Shown: piece after piece, positions 42,615 to 51,918 of the stretch
How positions within the stretch are numbered: the stretch's first letter is position 1
Layout of the letters: every line of letters begins with the position of its first letter
Assembly: GCA_963845425.1 (NCBI GenBank)
Contig: CAWJSC010000009.1
Coordinates: 62,001-126,000, forward strand
Length of the DNA stretch: 64,000 bases
Source: DATDAH01 sp963845425
Lineage (GTDB): Bacteria > Actinomycetota > Acidimicrobiia > Acidimicrobiales > DATDAH01
Direction of reading: 5' to 3'
Position numbers and translations under genes: made by a program
The notes under the pieces: model-generated
The model's input: the letters and a program-made list of their open reading frames with translations, nothing else
What the model was told of the DNA's origin: nothing
Database searches by the model: none

Positions 42615-43523
42615 ATGGTCCCGTCTGACCCTGCTGCGCAACTCGAGCGAGTCTTGATCGGCCTGGTGCGCTCACCGAGCGGTGGCACGCTGGCCGAGTC
42701 GATCGCCGAAGTGACGCAGCTCGAATCGGCGGTCGATCCCCAGTGGCGAACCAAGGCGGCAATGACGTGGCTGGGGATATGCAACATGCTTCCGGAGATC
42801 GCCGCCGCCATGTATCAGATTCCCGACATCCACCATGATGCGTACTTGCGGCCAATCAGAGAGCTGGCTCCGATCTTCCTCGACATGAAACTGGACGAGC
42901 CGACGAGCCGGATTCCTCTCGTGGTGGAGCGCCGTCATATCGATGCATTGACCATCTGTTCCGATCTACTGTCACGGGAGGCCGGACTTGTCGAGGTCGA
43001 ATCCGGCGACGCGAGGAATTCGGCTCCTACGATCGAGGCGTTGGCCGCCGAGGTGGGGTCATCGGCTGCCGAGGTGCCGGCGGATGAGATGCCTCAACCG
43101 TCGGGAGCACCCGTAGCGATCGGCGTCCGACGACACCGGGCCACGCAGAACTCGCTGGCTCGGTTCCTTGCGTCCCGTGAGGTCACCTTGCTCCTGCCGA
43201 CGCCATCTGATCCTGACTGGGACATCGCGTGGGAGGAGCACGGCACGATGTACGTCGGGGAGGTCAAGAGTCTGACGACGCGGAACGAGGAGCGACAGCT
43301 GGGGCTCGGCCTCGGCCAGGTGTTGCGTCACCGGCAGGCCGTCAGCAAGCCAGGCCGTGCCGTCGTGGGTGTGCTGGCCATCGAACGCCAGCCGTCCGAT
43401 CCGACCTGGTTGACGCTCTGCCGCAACCTGGATGTTCGTCTCGTCTGGCCGGGCGCGTGGGATGACCTGGTGCGTGAAGGTCCCGCGGGGCGGTCCGCGG
43501 AGCCCGTCACTGACCAGGGATGA
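42615..43523 (+). CDS. Predicted PD-(D/E)XK nuclease-fold protein
   Basis: The 302-residue protein has a helical N-terminal domain (about 1–130), an Ala/Glu/Pro linker and a C-terminal domain (about 180–275). The latter has the layout Asp203 (DWDIAW), then Glu216-x-Lys218 in YVGEVKSL, then a helix LGLGLGQVLRHRQ. That order is the PD-(D/E)XK core of restriction-like and repair nucleases, often for DNA defence. The family is otherwise unrecognised. It is a singleton with lower GC and less biased codons than neighbours, suggesting transfer. ATG start; weak ribosome-binding site. Confidence 0.65.
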   Translation: MVPSDPAAQLERVLIGLVRSPSGGTLAESIAEVTQLESAVDPQWRTKAAMTWLGICNMLPEIAAAMYQIPDIHHDAYLRPIRELAPIFLDMKLDEPTSRIPLVVERRHIDALTICSDLLSREAGLVEVESGDARNSAPTIEALAAEVGSSAAEVPADEMPQPSGAPVAIGVRRHRATQNSLARFLASREVTLLLPTPSDPDWDIAWEEHGTMYVGEVKSLTTRNEERQLGLGLGQVLRHRQAVSKPGRAVVGVLAIERQPSDPTWLTLCRNLDVRLVWPGAWDDLVREGPAGRSAEPVTDQG

Positions 43524-43650
43524 CGTCAGGGCACCCCCAAGCACTTCCGATTGGAACCAGGTCTGGGCGTGGCTGGAAGGTGTGGAAAGCCTCCGAACCT
43601 GGCTCGAGCCAGCCCTGATCACCGAGCCCACCTCCCTCGACGGGCGCCAA

Positions 43651-43680
43651 TCACCGCAGGGGACCTGCTCCCCTCGGTGA
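43651..43680. terminator. Hairpin between convergent genes
   Basis: TCACCG-C-AGGGGA and TCCCCT-CGGTGA pair around CCTGC with one bulge. It lies between the nuclease-fold gene and the convergent lipoprotein gene; the remaining ~190-bp gap shows nothing else. Confidence 0.6.
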
Positions 43681-43719
43681 TGAAGGTGACCAGGTCGCCC
43701 TCGGCCCATTGTCGAAGGG

Positions 43720-44223
43720 TCAGGGCACCTCGTTGATGAAGTGGCCGCATTCGTCCTGCACTGCTTGGTCGACCGCGGCGACGGTGTCGGTGATCTCGGC
43801 GATCACCTCGGCGCCCTCGCCGGACTGGTATTCGGGGCCGCCGGTTCCCAGGTTGATCTCGTAGTCCCGCTCGGCGCCGTACTCCGCGTAGCGCTGCATC
43901 GCGTCATCGAAGGCCTGGGCGTCCTCGGTGAGGTCCGCCGGAGCGGTCTCGACGATGTCCTCGGTCGCGTCGGTGATGGCGGTCAGTCGCTCCTCGACAC
44001 CCTCGGGGGTGGACTCATCGGCCGCCCCCTCCTGCGCTATCGCGAAGTCTTCGGCCGCGGCGCAGAACGCCTCCTGGTCGAAGCCATCCTCCTCCGTGTC
44101 GGCCGGTGCAGTCGCCGAGCCCGACGACGACTCGCCGTCATCGCTGTCATTGCCGCCGCATCCGGCGAGGACGAACAGAGCAACGAGCGCAAGACCAAGC
44201 GGGCGAAGGCGGGTTGAACCCAT
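43720..44223 (-). CDS. Small acidic lipoprotein
   Basis: The 167-residue precursor has a lipobox (VLAGC), a Ser/Asp/Glu linker and an acidic helical mature domain with two Cys (AFCAAAEDF, DECGHF). Such small helical lipoproteins are common in actinobacteria and uncharacterised. A TAGGTT -10 lies 6 nt before the ATG. Confidence 0.8.
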   Translation of the reverse strand: MGSTRLRPLGLALVALFVLAGCGGNDSDDGESSSGSATAPADTEEDGFDQEAFCAAAEDFAIAQEGAADESTPEGVEERLTAITDATEDIVETAPADLTEDAQAFDDAMQRYAEYGAERDYEINLGTGGPEYQSGEGAEVIAEITDTVAAVDQAVQDECGHFINEVP

Positions 44224-44229
44224 CCGGGG

Positions 44230-44235
44230 AACCTA
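44230..44235 (-). promoter_or_regulatory. -10 element, leaderless promoter of the acidic lipoprotein gene
   Basis: TAGGTT on the reverse strand ends 6 nt before the ATG at 44223. Confidence 0.5.
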
Positions 44236-44401
44236 GCGACCCCGCCCCGGGCGGGTGACGCTGGGGGCAGCTCGGCGATGCTCGGGTCGGCAGCGACGTG
44301 CCTGTGGGGCCGAGGGGTGCAAGGGGCGCTGGCCGGCGCCGTCCGAGGAGCTGAGCCTGAGCCGCGGTTCCCCCGGACTGGGGCCAGGGCAAGCCTCAGA
44401 G

Positions 44402-44474
44402 CACCCCCAACGGGATTCGAACCCGTGTTACCAGCTTGAAAGGCTGGCGTCCTAGGCCACTGGACGATGGGGGC
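44402..44474 (-). tRNA. tRNA-Glu (anticodon TTC)
   Basis: The reverse strand has acceptor GCCCCCA/TGGGGGT (terminal G-U), anticodon stem CCAGC/GCTGG with loop CTTTCAA (TTC), T-arm ACGGG-TTCGAAT-CCCGT and a D-loop CAGTGGCCTAGG typical of bacterial tRNA-Glu. No CCA is encoded. Confidence 0.95.
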
Positions 44475-44498
44475 CAGACCCTGCAGGGCCGGGCGCCG

Positions 44499-44504
44499 AG
44501 GCTA
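44499..44504 (-). promoter_or_regulatory. -10 element of tRNA-Glu
   Basis: TAGCCT on the reverse strand lies 24 nt before the tRNA 5' end. Confidence 0.4.
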
Positions 44505-44577
44505 CCGGCGCCGGTCCGGTGAGTCGGCCTCGGCGGTCCACGCTCGTGTCGACAGGGGACCCGTGAGCGGGCGGAAG

Positions 44578-44583
44578 TAGCGT
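44578..44583 (+). promoter_or_regulatory. -10 element, leaderless promoter of the CoA-disulfide-reductase-like gene
   Basis: TAGCGT ends 6 nt before the ATG at 44590. Confidence 0.55.
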
Positions 44584-44589
44584 CCGGGG

Positions 44590-45930
44590 ATGGGCGAGCG
44601 GCTGGTCGTGATCGGCGGGGACGCCGGCGGCATGACCGCCGCGACCGGGGCCCGCCGCCTCGATGGCGACCTCGACATCGTGGCCCTCGAGAAGGGCTCG
44701 TGGGTCAGCTACTCGGCCTGTGGCATCCCGTACCTCGTGGCGGGAGACGTCGAGCGGGTGGAGGACCTCGTCGCCCGGACGCCCCAGGAGTTCCGGGACA
44801 ACCACCGCATCGACGTCCGGCTGCGCCACGAGGCCATGGCCATCGACACCGACGCCCGCCAGGTCGAGGTCCGGGACCACGAGCACGGTCGCACGGTGCG
44901 GATCCCCTATGACCAGTTGGTCGTCGCCACGGGGGCCAGTCCCTACCGACCCGACGTGCCGGGGATCAACGGCGAGACCGTGCTCGGCGTCCAGACCCTG
45001 ACCGACGCGCAGCGCCTGCTCGACCGGAACCTGCGGGGCCAGCCCCGGGACGTTGTGGTGGTGGGCGGCGGCTACATCGGCCTGGAGATGGCAGAGACCT
45101 ACGTGCGCCTCGGCGCGACGGTCACCGTCGTCGACCAGGCGCCCGAGATCATGGGCACGCTCGACCCGGACATGGGCGCCCTCGTCCGCACGGCGATGGT
45201 CCGCCACGGCATCGAGGTCCGATGCGGCACGGCGGTGACCGCCTTCGAGCCCGGCTCGGTCCACCTGGCCAACGGCGACACCCTGACCGCCGACCTCGTC
45301 GTGTTGGGCACGGGCGTGGCGCCCAACAGCCGGCTGGCCGTCGACGCCGGCGTCGAGACCGGGGTCAAGGGCGCCATCCGGGTCAACCAGCGTCAGCAGA
45401 CGGGTACGGACGGCATCTGGGCGGCGGGGGACTGCGCCGAGTCCCACCACCTCGTGTCCCGGCTCCCGGTGCACCTCCCGCTGGGCACGGTCGCCAACCG
45501 GCAGGCCCGCGTCGCGGGCATAAACCTCGGCGGCGGCTACGCGACCTTCCCCGGTGTGGTCGGCACGGCGGTGACCAAGCTGTGCGCCACGGAGGTCGCC
45601 CGCACGGGCCTGTCCGAGCGGGAGGCCGTCGCCGCCGGTCTCCACTACGTCGTCGGCAAGATCAAGGCCACGACCCGGGCCGGATACCTGCCCGAGGCCC
45701 GGCCGATCGTGGTGAAGATGCTGGCCGAACGGGGTTCCGGTCGGATCCTCGGCGTCCAGCTGGTCGGCGAGGAGGGCGCGGGCAAGCGCATCGACGCGGC
45801 GGCCGTCGCCCTCACCGCCGGGTTCACCGTCGAGGACCTGCTCAACAGCGACCTGGCCTACGCCCCGCCGTTCTCCCCGCTGTGGGACCCGATCCAGGTG
45901 GCGGCCCGCAAGGCCCTCGCCGGCCTCTGA
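44590..45930 (+). CDS. CoA-disulfide reductase-like FAD oxidoreductase
   Basis: The 446-residue flavoprotein has an FAD loop (VVIGGDAGGMTAA), the redox Cys44 in SYSACGIPYLV characteristic of CoA-disulfide reductase/NADH oxidase/persulfide reductases, an NAD(P)H loop (VVVGGGYIGLEMAE) and the ATG-type motif WAAGDCAE. It likely reduces CoA disulfide or persulfides to keep thiol balance. No rhodanese domain is fused. glnD follows about 10 bp later and may be co-transcribed. Confidence 0.9.
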   Translation: MGERLVVIGGDAGGMTAATGARRLDGDLDIVALEKGSWVSYSACGIPYLVAGDVERVEDLVARTPQEFRDNHRIDVRLRHEAMAIDTDARQVEVRDHEHGRTVRIPYDQLVVATGASPYRPDVPGINGETVLGVQTLTDAQRLLDRNLRGQPRDVVVVGGGYIGLEMAETYVRLGATVTVVDQAPEIMGTLDPDMGALVRTAMVRHGIEVRCGTAVTAFEPGSVHLANGDTLTADLVVLGTGVAPNSRLAVDAGVETGVKGAIRVNQRQQTGTDGIWAAGDCAESHHLVSRLPVHLPLGTVANRQARVAGINLGGGYATFPGVVGTAVTKLCATEVARTGLSEREAVAAGLHYVVGKIKATTRAGYLPEARPIVVKMLAERGSGRILGVQLVGEEGAGKRIDAAAVALTAGFTVEDLLNSDLAYAPPFSPLWDPIQVAARKALAGL

Positions 45931-45941
45931 CGTTGGCCGAG

Positions 45942-48236
45942 GTGACGACCCCGGTCCTCGACCGAGAGGCACTGCTGGCCGATCAGACGATCGTCGGCCG
46001 CGACTTCTGCGTGGCCTACACCGCCGCGGTCGACGACTGGCTGCGGGCGCTCTTCGACGGGTCGGTGGAGGACCCCACGGGCCTGGCCCTGGTGGCGGTC
46101 GGGGGTTACGGCCGGGGCGAGTTGGCCCCGGGCAGCGACCTCGACCTCCTCCTGCTCCACGCCCCGCGCCACCTGCCGGGGGGCGCGGCGCAGGCCATCT
46201 GGTACCCGATCTGGGACGCGGGGCTGAAGCTGGGCCACGCCGTGCGCACGGTGAAGGAGGCCCTCGCCCTGGCGGCCGACGACCTGGACACGGCCACTTC
46301 CCTGCTGTCCTGTCGCCATCTGGCGGGCGACCCCTCGCTCACCGAGGACCTGGCCGAGAAGGCGCTGGCGCTCTGGCGGAAGCGGTCGAAGCGCTGGCTG
46401 GCCGAGGTGGCCGAGTCGGTGCGTCAGCGGCATCGTCAGCACGGCGAGGTCGCCTTCCTGCTGGAGCCCGACCTGAAGGAGGGTCGGGGCGGGCTGCGCG
46501 ACGTCCACGCTCTGGCCTGGTCCGAGGCGGCCCGCCTGCAGTTGGGCATGGGCGACCCCGAGGCCTTGGCCGCGGCGGGCGACGTCCTGCTCGCGGTGCG
46601 GGTGGAGCTGCACCGGCGCACGGGCCGGCCCAGCGACCGCCTCGTCCTGCAGGAACAGGACGGGGTCGCCGAGGCCCTGGGCTATCCGGGCGCCGATGCG
46701 CTGATGGCCGACGTGGCCCGGGCGGCCCGCACGGTGGCCTGGATCGCGGACGAGGGCTGGGGCCGTACCGCGTCGTCCCTCGCCGGCCCGACCGGGCGGC
46801 TGGCCCGCTCTGACCGTCGGCTCAGCCCCGGCGTGGTCCTGCGGGACGGCGAGGTCCACCTCGCGGCGGATGCCCAGCCCGCGCTGGTTCCCGCGCTCGT
46901 GCTCCGCGTGGCGGTGGCCGCTGCGCAGCAGGACACCCGCATCGACCGGTCCTCCCTGGACCGGTTGGCCGCTGAGACCCCGCCCTTCTCGGACCCCTGG
47001 CCCGAAGGCGCGCGTGGGCTGCTGGCCGACCTCCTGCTCGCCGGGCGCCCCGCGCTGCCGGTCCTGGAGGCCCTCGACCAGCGGGACCTGCTGGTGCGGA
47101 TCCTGCCCGAGTGGGAACCGGTGCGCAGCCGCCCCCAGCGCAACGCATACCACCAGTTCACCGTCGACCGGCACCTGTGGGAGGCCGCGGCCAACGCCGC
47201 CGCACTCGCCGACAGCGTGCACCGCCACGACCTGCTGGTCATCGGGGCCCTGCTCCACGACATCGGCAAGGGCTACCCGGGCGACCACACCGAGGTCGGG
47301 ATCGAGCTCGTCGGGCGCATCGGCCTCCGCATGGGCTTCCCGCCCGAGGACGTCGCGGTGCTGGCCGACATGGTCCGTCACCACCTGCTGCTGCCCGACG
47401 TCGCCACCCGGCGCGACCTCCGTGACCCCGACACGATCTCCGCGGTGGCCGATGCCGCCGGGTCCCTGGCCACCCTCGAGCTCCTGGCCGCGCTGACCGA
47501 GGCCGACTCCTTGGCCACTGGCCCCGCCGCGTGGGGGACGTGGAAGGCGGGCCTGGTGGCCGAGCTGGTGGCCCGTGCAGCCGAGGCCCTCGGGGGCCCC
47601 GCCGGTCCCGAGCCCAGCGGCCCACTCCTCAGCGAGGACCATCGGGCCCGCATGGCGGCTGGCGGCACCCACGTCCTGGGCGAGGGCCGCACGCTGACCG
47701 TGATCAGCCGGGACCGCCCCGGCACCTTCAGCCGGGTGGCCGGGGTGTTGGCCGTGGCCGGCCTGGACGTGTTGGAGGCCGTGGCCCACTCCGAGTCCTC
47801 CTCCGCCCTGAGCCGCTTCACCGTCGTCCCCAGCCACGCCGACAGCATCGACTGGGACAAGGTGACCGCGCTGGTGCGCGACGCGTTGGCCGGCGAGGTC
47901 GCCCTGGACGAACGAGTGGAGGAACGGGCGCGGACCTACGCCCGCACGGGTGTCGTCCCCGAGGCCGATGCCGCACCGCCCGAGGTACGGGTGGACAACG
48001 ACGCCTCCGGCACGTCGACGGTCATCGAGGTTTACGCCCCGGACGCTGTGGGGATCCTCTACCGCCTGACCAAGGCGCTGACCGCCGTCGACCTCGACAT
48101 CCGCTCGGCCAAGGTCCAGACCCTCGGCCCCCGGGTCGTGGACTCGTTCTACGTGTGCACTTCCAAGGGCGAGAAGGTCACGGAGCCGGCCAGCCTGGCG
48201 GCGGTCGAGTCGGCCATCCTCGACGCTCTCGCGTAG
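45942..48236 (+). CDS. glnD: [Protein-PII] uridylyltransferase/uridylyl-removing enzyme
   Basis: The 764-residue protein has the nucleotidyltransferase site GGYGRGE...GSDLDLL (54–70), a GlnD-specific LLEPDLKEGRGGLRD segment, an HD domain (HDLLVIGALLHDIGKG, near 428) and two C-terminal ACT domains (near 585 and 692). It senses glutamine and modifies PII (GlnB/GlnK); in some actinobacteria the activity is adenylylation. No amtB or glnK gene is nearby, unlike the usual amtB–glnK–glnD order. The start is ambiguous between TTG 45933 and GTG 45942. Confidence 0.93.
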   Translation: MTTPVLDREALLADQTIVGRDFCVAYTAAVDDWLRALFDGSVEDPTGLALVAVGGYGRGELAPGSDLDLLLLHAPRHLPGGAAQAIWYPIWDAGLKLGHAVRTVKEALALAADDLDTATSLLSCRHLAGDPSLTEDLAEKALALWRKRSKRWLAEVAESVRQRHRQHGEVAFLLEPDLKEGRGGLRDVHALAWSEAARLQLGMGDPEALAAAGDVLLAVRVELHRRTGRPSDRLVLQEQDGVAEALGYPGADALMADVARAARTVAWIADEGWGRTASSLAGPTGRLARSDRRLSPGVVLRDGEVHLAADAQPALVPALVLRVAVAAAQQDTRIDRSSLDRLAAETPPFSDPWPEGARGLLADLLLAGRPALPVLEALDQRDLLVRILPEWEPVRSRPQRNAYHQFTVDRHLWEAAANAAALADSVHRHDLLVIGALLHDIGKGYPGDHTEVGIELVGRIGLRMGFPPEDVAVLADMVRHHLLLPDVATRRDLRDPDTISAVADAAGSLATLELLAALTEADSLATGPAAWGTWKAGLVAELVARAAEALGGPAGPEPSGPLLSEDHRARMAAGGTHVLGEGRTLTVISRDRPGTFSRVAGVLAVAGLDVLEAVAHSESSSALSRFTVVPSHADSIDWDKVTALVRDALAGEVALDERVEERARTYARTGVVPEADAAPPEVRVDNDASGTSTVIEVYAPDAVGILYRLTKALTAVDLDIRSAKVQTLGPRVVDSFYVCTSKGEKVTEPASLAAVESAILDALA

Positions 48237-48300
48237 ACCTCGACCCGCGAGCGGCTGATTCCGACCGGGTGTGCCCGACGGGCGTGCGATCATTCGGGGG

Positions 48301-49212
48301 ATGCGCTTCTCGCTCTGGGCCTCGCTCGGCAACCCCTGGGCCGACGTGCTCGACGGTGTCCGGCACGCGGAGGCCACCGGTTGGGACGGGGTCTACGTCG
48401 CCGACCACTTCATGGCCGAGGTCCCGGGCCCGTTCCCGCCCGACAGCCCCAACCTCGAGGCCACCGCGGTCGTGTCGGCCCTCGCCGCCGTCACCGAGCA
48501 GGTGCGGCTGGCCCCGCTCGTTTTCGGCATCACCTACCGGCACCCCGCGGTGTTGGCCAAGTGGGCGGCCACGGCGGACCACGTGAGCTCGGGCCGGCTC
48601 CTGCTCGGCCTGGGCGCCGGGTGGCAGGAGAACGAGCACCAGCAGTACGGCATCCGCCTCGGGCCACCGGGCGAGCGGGTCGAGCGCTTCGAGGAGGCCC
48701 TCCGGGTGATCCGGGGCCTGCTCGACGAGGACACCACCACCGTCGCCGGTGAGCACTACACGGTCACCGACGCCGTGGCCTGGCCCAAGCCGGTGCAGGA
48801 GCGGCTGCCGATCCTGATCGGGGCGAAGGGGCCGCGGATGCTGGGGGTCGTGGCCCGGTACGCGGACGAGTGGAACATGTGGTCCTCGCCCGCCGAGCTG
48901 GCCGGGCGCCGGGCCGTCCTCGACCAGAAGTGCGAGGCGATCGGCCGGGACCCGGCCGAGATCGCCACCTCCACCCAGGCCCTCGTCTTCGTGCTGGAAA
49001 ACGACACCAAGGCCGAGGAGCTGGAGGCGGCGGTGGGCGACCGCCCGTGCGTGGCGGGCACCCCGGCCCGCATCGCCGAGCGGGTGGCCGCCTGGCGGGA
49101 TGTCGGCGTGGACGAGCTGATCGTCCCCGACTTCACCCTCGGCACCGGCAGCCGGCGGGCCGACGCCTTGGACACGATCATCGAGCGCGTCGCCCCGGAT
49201 TTCCGTGACTGA
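48301..49212 (+). CDS. LLM-class (F420-dependent-type) oxidoreductase
   Basis: The 303-residue TIM-barrel protein has the luciferase-like pattern: MRFSLWASLGNPW, VYVADHF, LAPLVFGITYRHPAVLAKWAAT and GRLLLGLGAGWQENEHQQYG. That GAGW/G block is typical of F420-dependent members in actinobacteria, though FMN use cannot be excluded. Substrate unknown. Its stop overlaps the NUDIX gene start. Confidence 0.9.
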   Translation: MRFSLWASLGNPWADVLDGVRHAEATGWDGVYVADHFMAEVPGPFPPDSPNLEATAVVSALAAVTEQVRLAPLVFGITYRHPAVLAKWAATADHVSSGRLLLGLGAGWQENEHQQYGIRLGPPGERVERFEEALRVIRGLLDEDTTTVAGEHYTVTDAVAWPKPVQERLPILIGAKGPRMLGVVARYADEWNMWSSPAELAGRRAVLDQKCEAIGRDPAEIATSTQALVFVLENDTKAEELEAAVGDRPCVAGTPARIAERVAAWRDVGVDELIVPDFTLGTGSRRADALDTIIERVAPDFRD

Positions 49213-49906
49213 CGAGCACGGCCCGGAGCACGGGCCACCGACCGAGATCGACCTGGTCCGCTGGAGCGAGGCCCTGTCGTCCATCGCCAAGACCGGGCTG
49301 GGCTTCAGCGACAACCTCTACGAGCGGGAGCGCTTCGAGGAGGTGCTGGCCGTCGCCGCCGACATCCGCGTGGCCTCGGGCCGGGCCTTCGACACCGACA
49401 CCCAGGTCGTCGAGTGGATGAAGCAGGTGGGCGACGGCGTGGCCGGCTACGTCACCCCCAAGGTCGCCGTCGGCGCGGTGGTCGGCGACGACGAGGGTCG
49501 GATCCTGCTCGTCCAGCGGGCCGACTCCGGCATCTGGCTCTACCCGACCGGCTGGTGCGACGTCGGCTATTCGGCCTCGGAGGTCGTGCTCAAGGAGGTG
49601 TGGGAGGAGACCGGCATCGAGGCCGAGGTCGTCGCCCCCATCGCCATCTTCGACGGGCTGCGCCTGGGGTTCACCGGCATCCCGCTCTACTCGATCGTCT
49701 TCGCCTGCCGACCGACAGGCGGCGAACTGAAGGCCCATCCCCTGGAGTGTCGGGACGTGGGCTGGTTCGCCGAGGACGAACTGCCCGAGCCGCTCGCCGG
49801 TGCCGACCTGTGGCGCAGTCATGCCTTCCGGGCCATCCAGGGCGAGCCGGTCCCCGTCTGGTTCGACCCGCCTCGCCGCCGCCCGTGGCGTGAGCACGAG
49901 GAGTGA
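49205..49906 (+). CDS. NUDIX hydrolase with N-terminal accessory domain
   Basis: The 233-residue protein has an N-terminal helical domain found in a subset of NUDIX proteins (LSSIAKTGLGFSDNLYERERFEEVL), then a Nudix box starting GWCDVGYSASE and ending KEVWEETGI. The usual Arg of REUXEE is Lys here, a conservative change that keeps the metal-binding glutamates. It hydrolyses a nucleoside-diphosphate-linked substrate, identity unknown. GTG start overlaps the LLM gene by 8 nt. Confidence 0.88.
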   Translation: MTDEHGPEHGPPTEIDLVRWSEALSSIAKTGLGFSDNLYERERFEEVLAVAADIRVASGRAFDTDTQVVEWMKQVGDGVAGYVTPKVAVGAVVGDDEGRILLVQRADSGIWLYPTGWCDVGYSASEVVLKEVWEETGIEAEVVAPIAIFDGLRLGFTGIPLYSIVFACRPTGGELKAHPLECRDVGWFAEDELPEPLAGADLWRSHAFRAIQGEPVPVWFDPPRRRPWREHEE

Positions 49907-49910
49907 CGCC

Positions 49911-51308
49911 ATGACCGATCCCACCGCCATCGAGATCGCCGAGTCCGTCCGTTCCGGCCGACGCTCGGCCCGGGAGGTGCTGGACACCTACCTGGCCCGC
50001 ATCGAGGCCGGCAACGAGGCGCTCAACGCCTTCGTCCACGTCGACGCCGACCTCGCCGGCCGGGCTGCGGCCCGGGTCGACGAGCAGGTCGCCGCCGGCG
50101 ATGACCCCGGGCCCTTCGCCGGGGTGCCGTTCGGCGTGAAGGACCTGGAGGACTGCAAGGGCATGCCCACGTCCCACGGCTCGCTGCCCTTCATGGGTCG
50201 GGGCCCCGTGGCCGCGGACTCGGTGCACGTGGCCCGGCTGCGGGCTGCGGGCGGCGTCCCGGTGGGCAAGACCGCGGCGCCCGAGTTCGGCACGCTCAAC
50301 TTCACCAAGACCAAGGCCTGGGGGATCACCCGCAGCCCCTGGGGCGAGGACCGGACGCCCGGCGGCTCCAGCGGGGGCTCGGCCGCCGCCGTCGCCGCCG
50401 GCTTGGTGCCTGTGGCCACGGCCAGTGACGGCGGGGGCTCGACCCGGATCCCTGCCGCGTTCTCCGGGCTGGTGGGCCTGAAGCCCAGCCACGGCCGGAT
50501 CGCCCACCCCGGCGCCCAGGACAGCCAGACCTCGGTCTTCGGTCTGCTGACCACGACGGTGGCTGACTCGGCCCGGCACCTCGACCTGGCGTCTGGCCCC
50601 GACGACCGGGACCGCCTCTCGCTGCCCCCGCCCACGGTGGGGTACGAAGCGGCCATCGAGACCCTGGATGTCGCCGGCCTCCGGGCCCGGTGGTCACCTG
50701 ACCTGGACTTCGCCACCGTGGATCCCGAGGTGCTGGACATCGCCGGCGGCGCGGCCCAGGAACTGGCCTCCGCCGCCGGGATGGTCGTCGACGAAGGCCC
50801 GGTCCACCTGCCGGACGCGGTGAAGGTGTGGCTCTCCTCCGGCGCCATGGACATCTGGCTCGACCTCGAGCCCGGCATGTGGCCCCGGGTGGCCGACGAC
50901 CTGACCGCCTACTCCCGCCAGAGCCTGGAAGGCACCGAGGACTGGGTGATCTCCCGCTTCGCCAACGTGAAGCGGCGCCGTGAGGCCCTGACGGTGCAGG
51001 CCGCCGCCCTGTTCGCGGAGATCGACGTGCTGATGACGCCGACCACCGCCATACCCGCCTTCGCGGCGGGAGGCCCGCCGCTGGCGGTGGTCGCCGGCCA
51101 GGAGGTCGTGGGCGCCATGGCCACGCCGTTCACGATGCTGGCCAACCTCTGCTGGAACCCGGCGATCTCGGTTCCGGCCGGGCTCACCTCCGAGGGCCTG
51201 CCCGTCGGCCTGCAGATCGTGGCCCGGCGCCACTGCGACGAGATCCCGCTCCGGTTGGCCCGGATCCTGGAGCAGGCCCGCCCCTGGCCCCGCCTGGCGC
51301 CGGCCTGA
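49911..51308 (+). CDS. Amidase-signature family amidase
   Basis: The 465-residue enzyme carries the Lys77–cis-Ser153–Ser177 catalytic triad in GVPFGVKDLE, PGGSSGGSAA and SDGGGSTRIPA. It hydrolyses carboxamides; GatA is unlikely because gatB/gatC are absent and the sequence lacks the GatA C-terminal pattern. It starts 4 nt after the NUDIX stop and is in one operon with the LLM, NUDIX and GNAT genes. Confidence 0.9.
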   Translation: MTDPTAIEIAESVRSGRRSAREVLDTYLARIEAGNEALNAFVHVDADLAGRAAARVDEQVAAGDDPGPFAGVPFGVKDLEDCKGMPTSHGSLPFMGRGPVAADSVHVARLRAAGGVPVGKTAAPEFGTLNFTKTKAWGITRSPWGEDRTPGGSSGGSAAAVAAGLVPVATASDGGGSTRIPAAFSGLVGLKPSHGRIAHPGAQDSQTSVFGLLTTTVADSARHLDLASGPDDRDRLSLPPPTVGYEAAIETLDVAGLRARWSPDLDFATVDPEVLDIAGGAAQELASAAGMVVDEGPVHLPDAVKVWLSSGAMDIWLDLEPGMWPRVADDLTAYSRQSLEGTEDWVISRFANVKRRREALTVQAAALFAEIDVLMTPTTAIPAFAAGGPPLAVVAGQEVVGAMATPFTMLANLCWNPAISVPAGLTSEGLPVGLQIVARRHCDEIPLRLARILEQARPWPRLAPA

Positions 51309-51364
51309 CCGGGGCGTCGGCCCTGACCCGCATCCTGGAGGTCGCGCCCGCCGGCACGCACGGC

Positions 51365-51769
51365 TTGCGCCGGGCGGTCCTCCGCGACGGCCGCGACGAC
51401 GCGGTCGTGGTCTTCGAGGGTGACGACGAGTGGAACACGGTCCACCTGGCCGCGGTCGGCGACGACCTCACCCCGGTGGGGGTGGTCACGTTCCTGGAGC
51501 GCGAGTGCCCGGTCCGTCCCGGGCGCCACCCGGCCCGCCAGCTCCGGGGCATGGCCGTGGCCACCGACGAGCAGGGCACCGGCGTGGGTGCCGCATTGCT
51601 GCGGGCCGGCCTGGACCGGTGCCGGGCCGATGGCGCGGCCGTCGTCTGGGCCCACGCCCGGGTGACCGCCGTGTCCTGGTACGAGGCCCACGGCATGCCC
51701 GCCGAAGGCGACGTCTACATCTTCGGTGACGTCCACCTCCCGCACCGGCTGGTCGTGGCCGACCTGTAG
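51365..51769 (+). CDS. GNAT-family N-acetyltransferase
   Basis: The coding frame carries a GNAT core: PVGVVTFLERECP, RGMAVATDEQGTGVGAALLRAG (acetyl-CoA loop) and TAVSWYEAHGM. Family similarity appears to extend upstream in frame to about 51320 (ILEVAPAGTHGLRRAV), where no ATG, GTG or TTG exists. The first conventional start is the TTG at 51365; a CTG at 51323 is an alternative. The real N-terminus is therefore uncertain. Confidence 0.8.
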   Translation: MRRAVLRDGRDDAVVVFEGDDEWNTVHLAAVGDDLTPVGVVTFLERECPVRPGRHPARQLRGMAVATDEQGTGVGAALLRAGLDRCRADGAAVVWAHARVTAVSWYEAHGMPAEGDVYIFGDVHLPHRLVVADL

Positions 51770-51918
51770 CGGTCCCCGTCACCGGCATCGGTGGACAAGC
51801 CCGGCGTCGAGGCGCATGATCGACGGGTGACGGGTAGCGCCCTTCGGGCGCGGTCATGGGAGTCGTGAATGACCGAGGATCTCCTCGTCCGCGACCCGCT
51901 GACCCCTGGGGGGATGAC

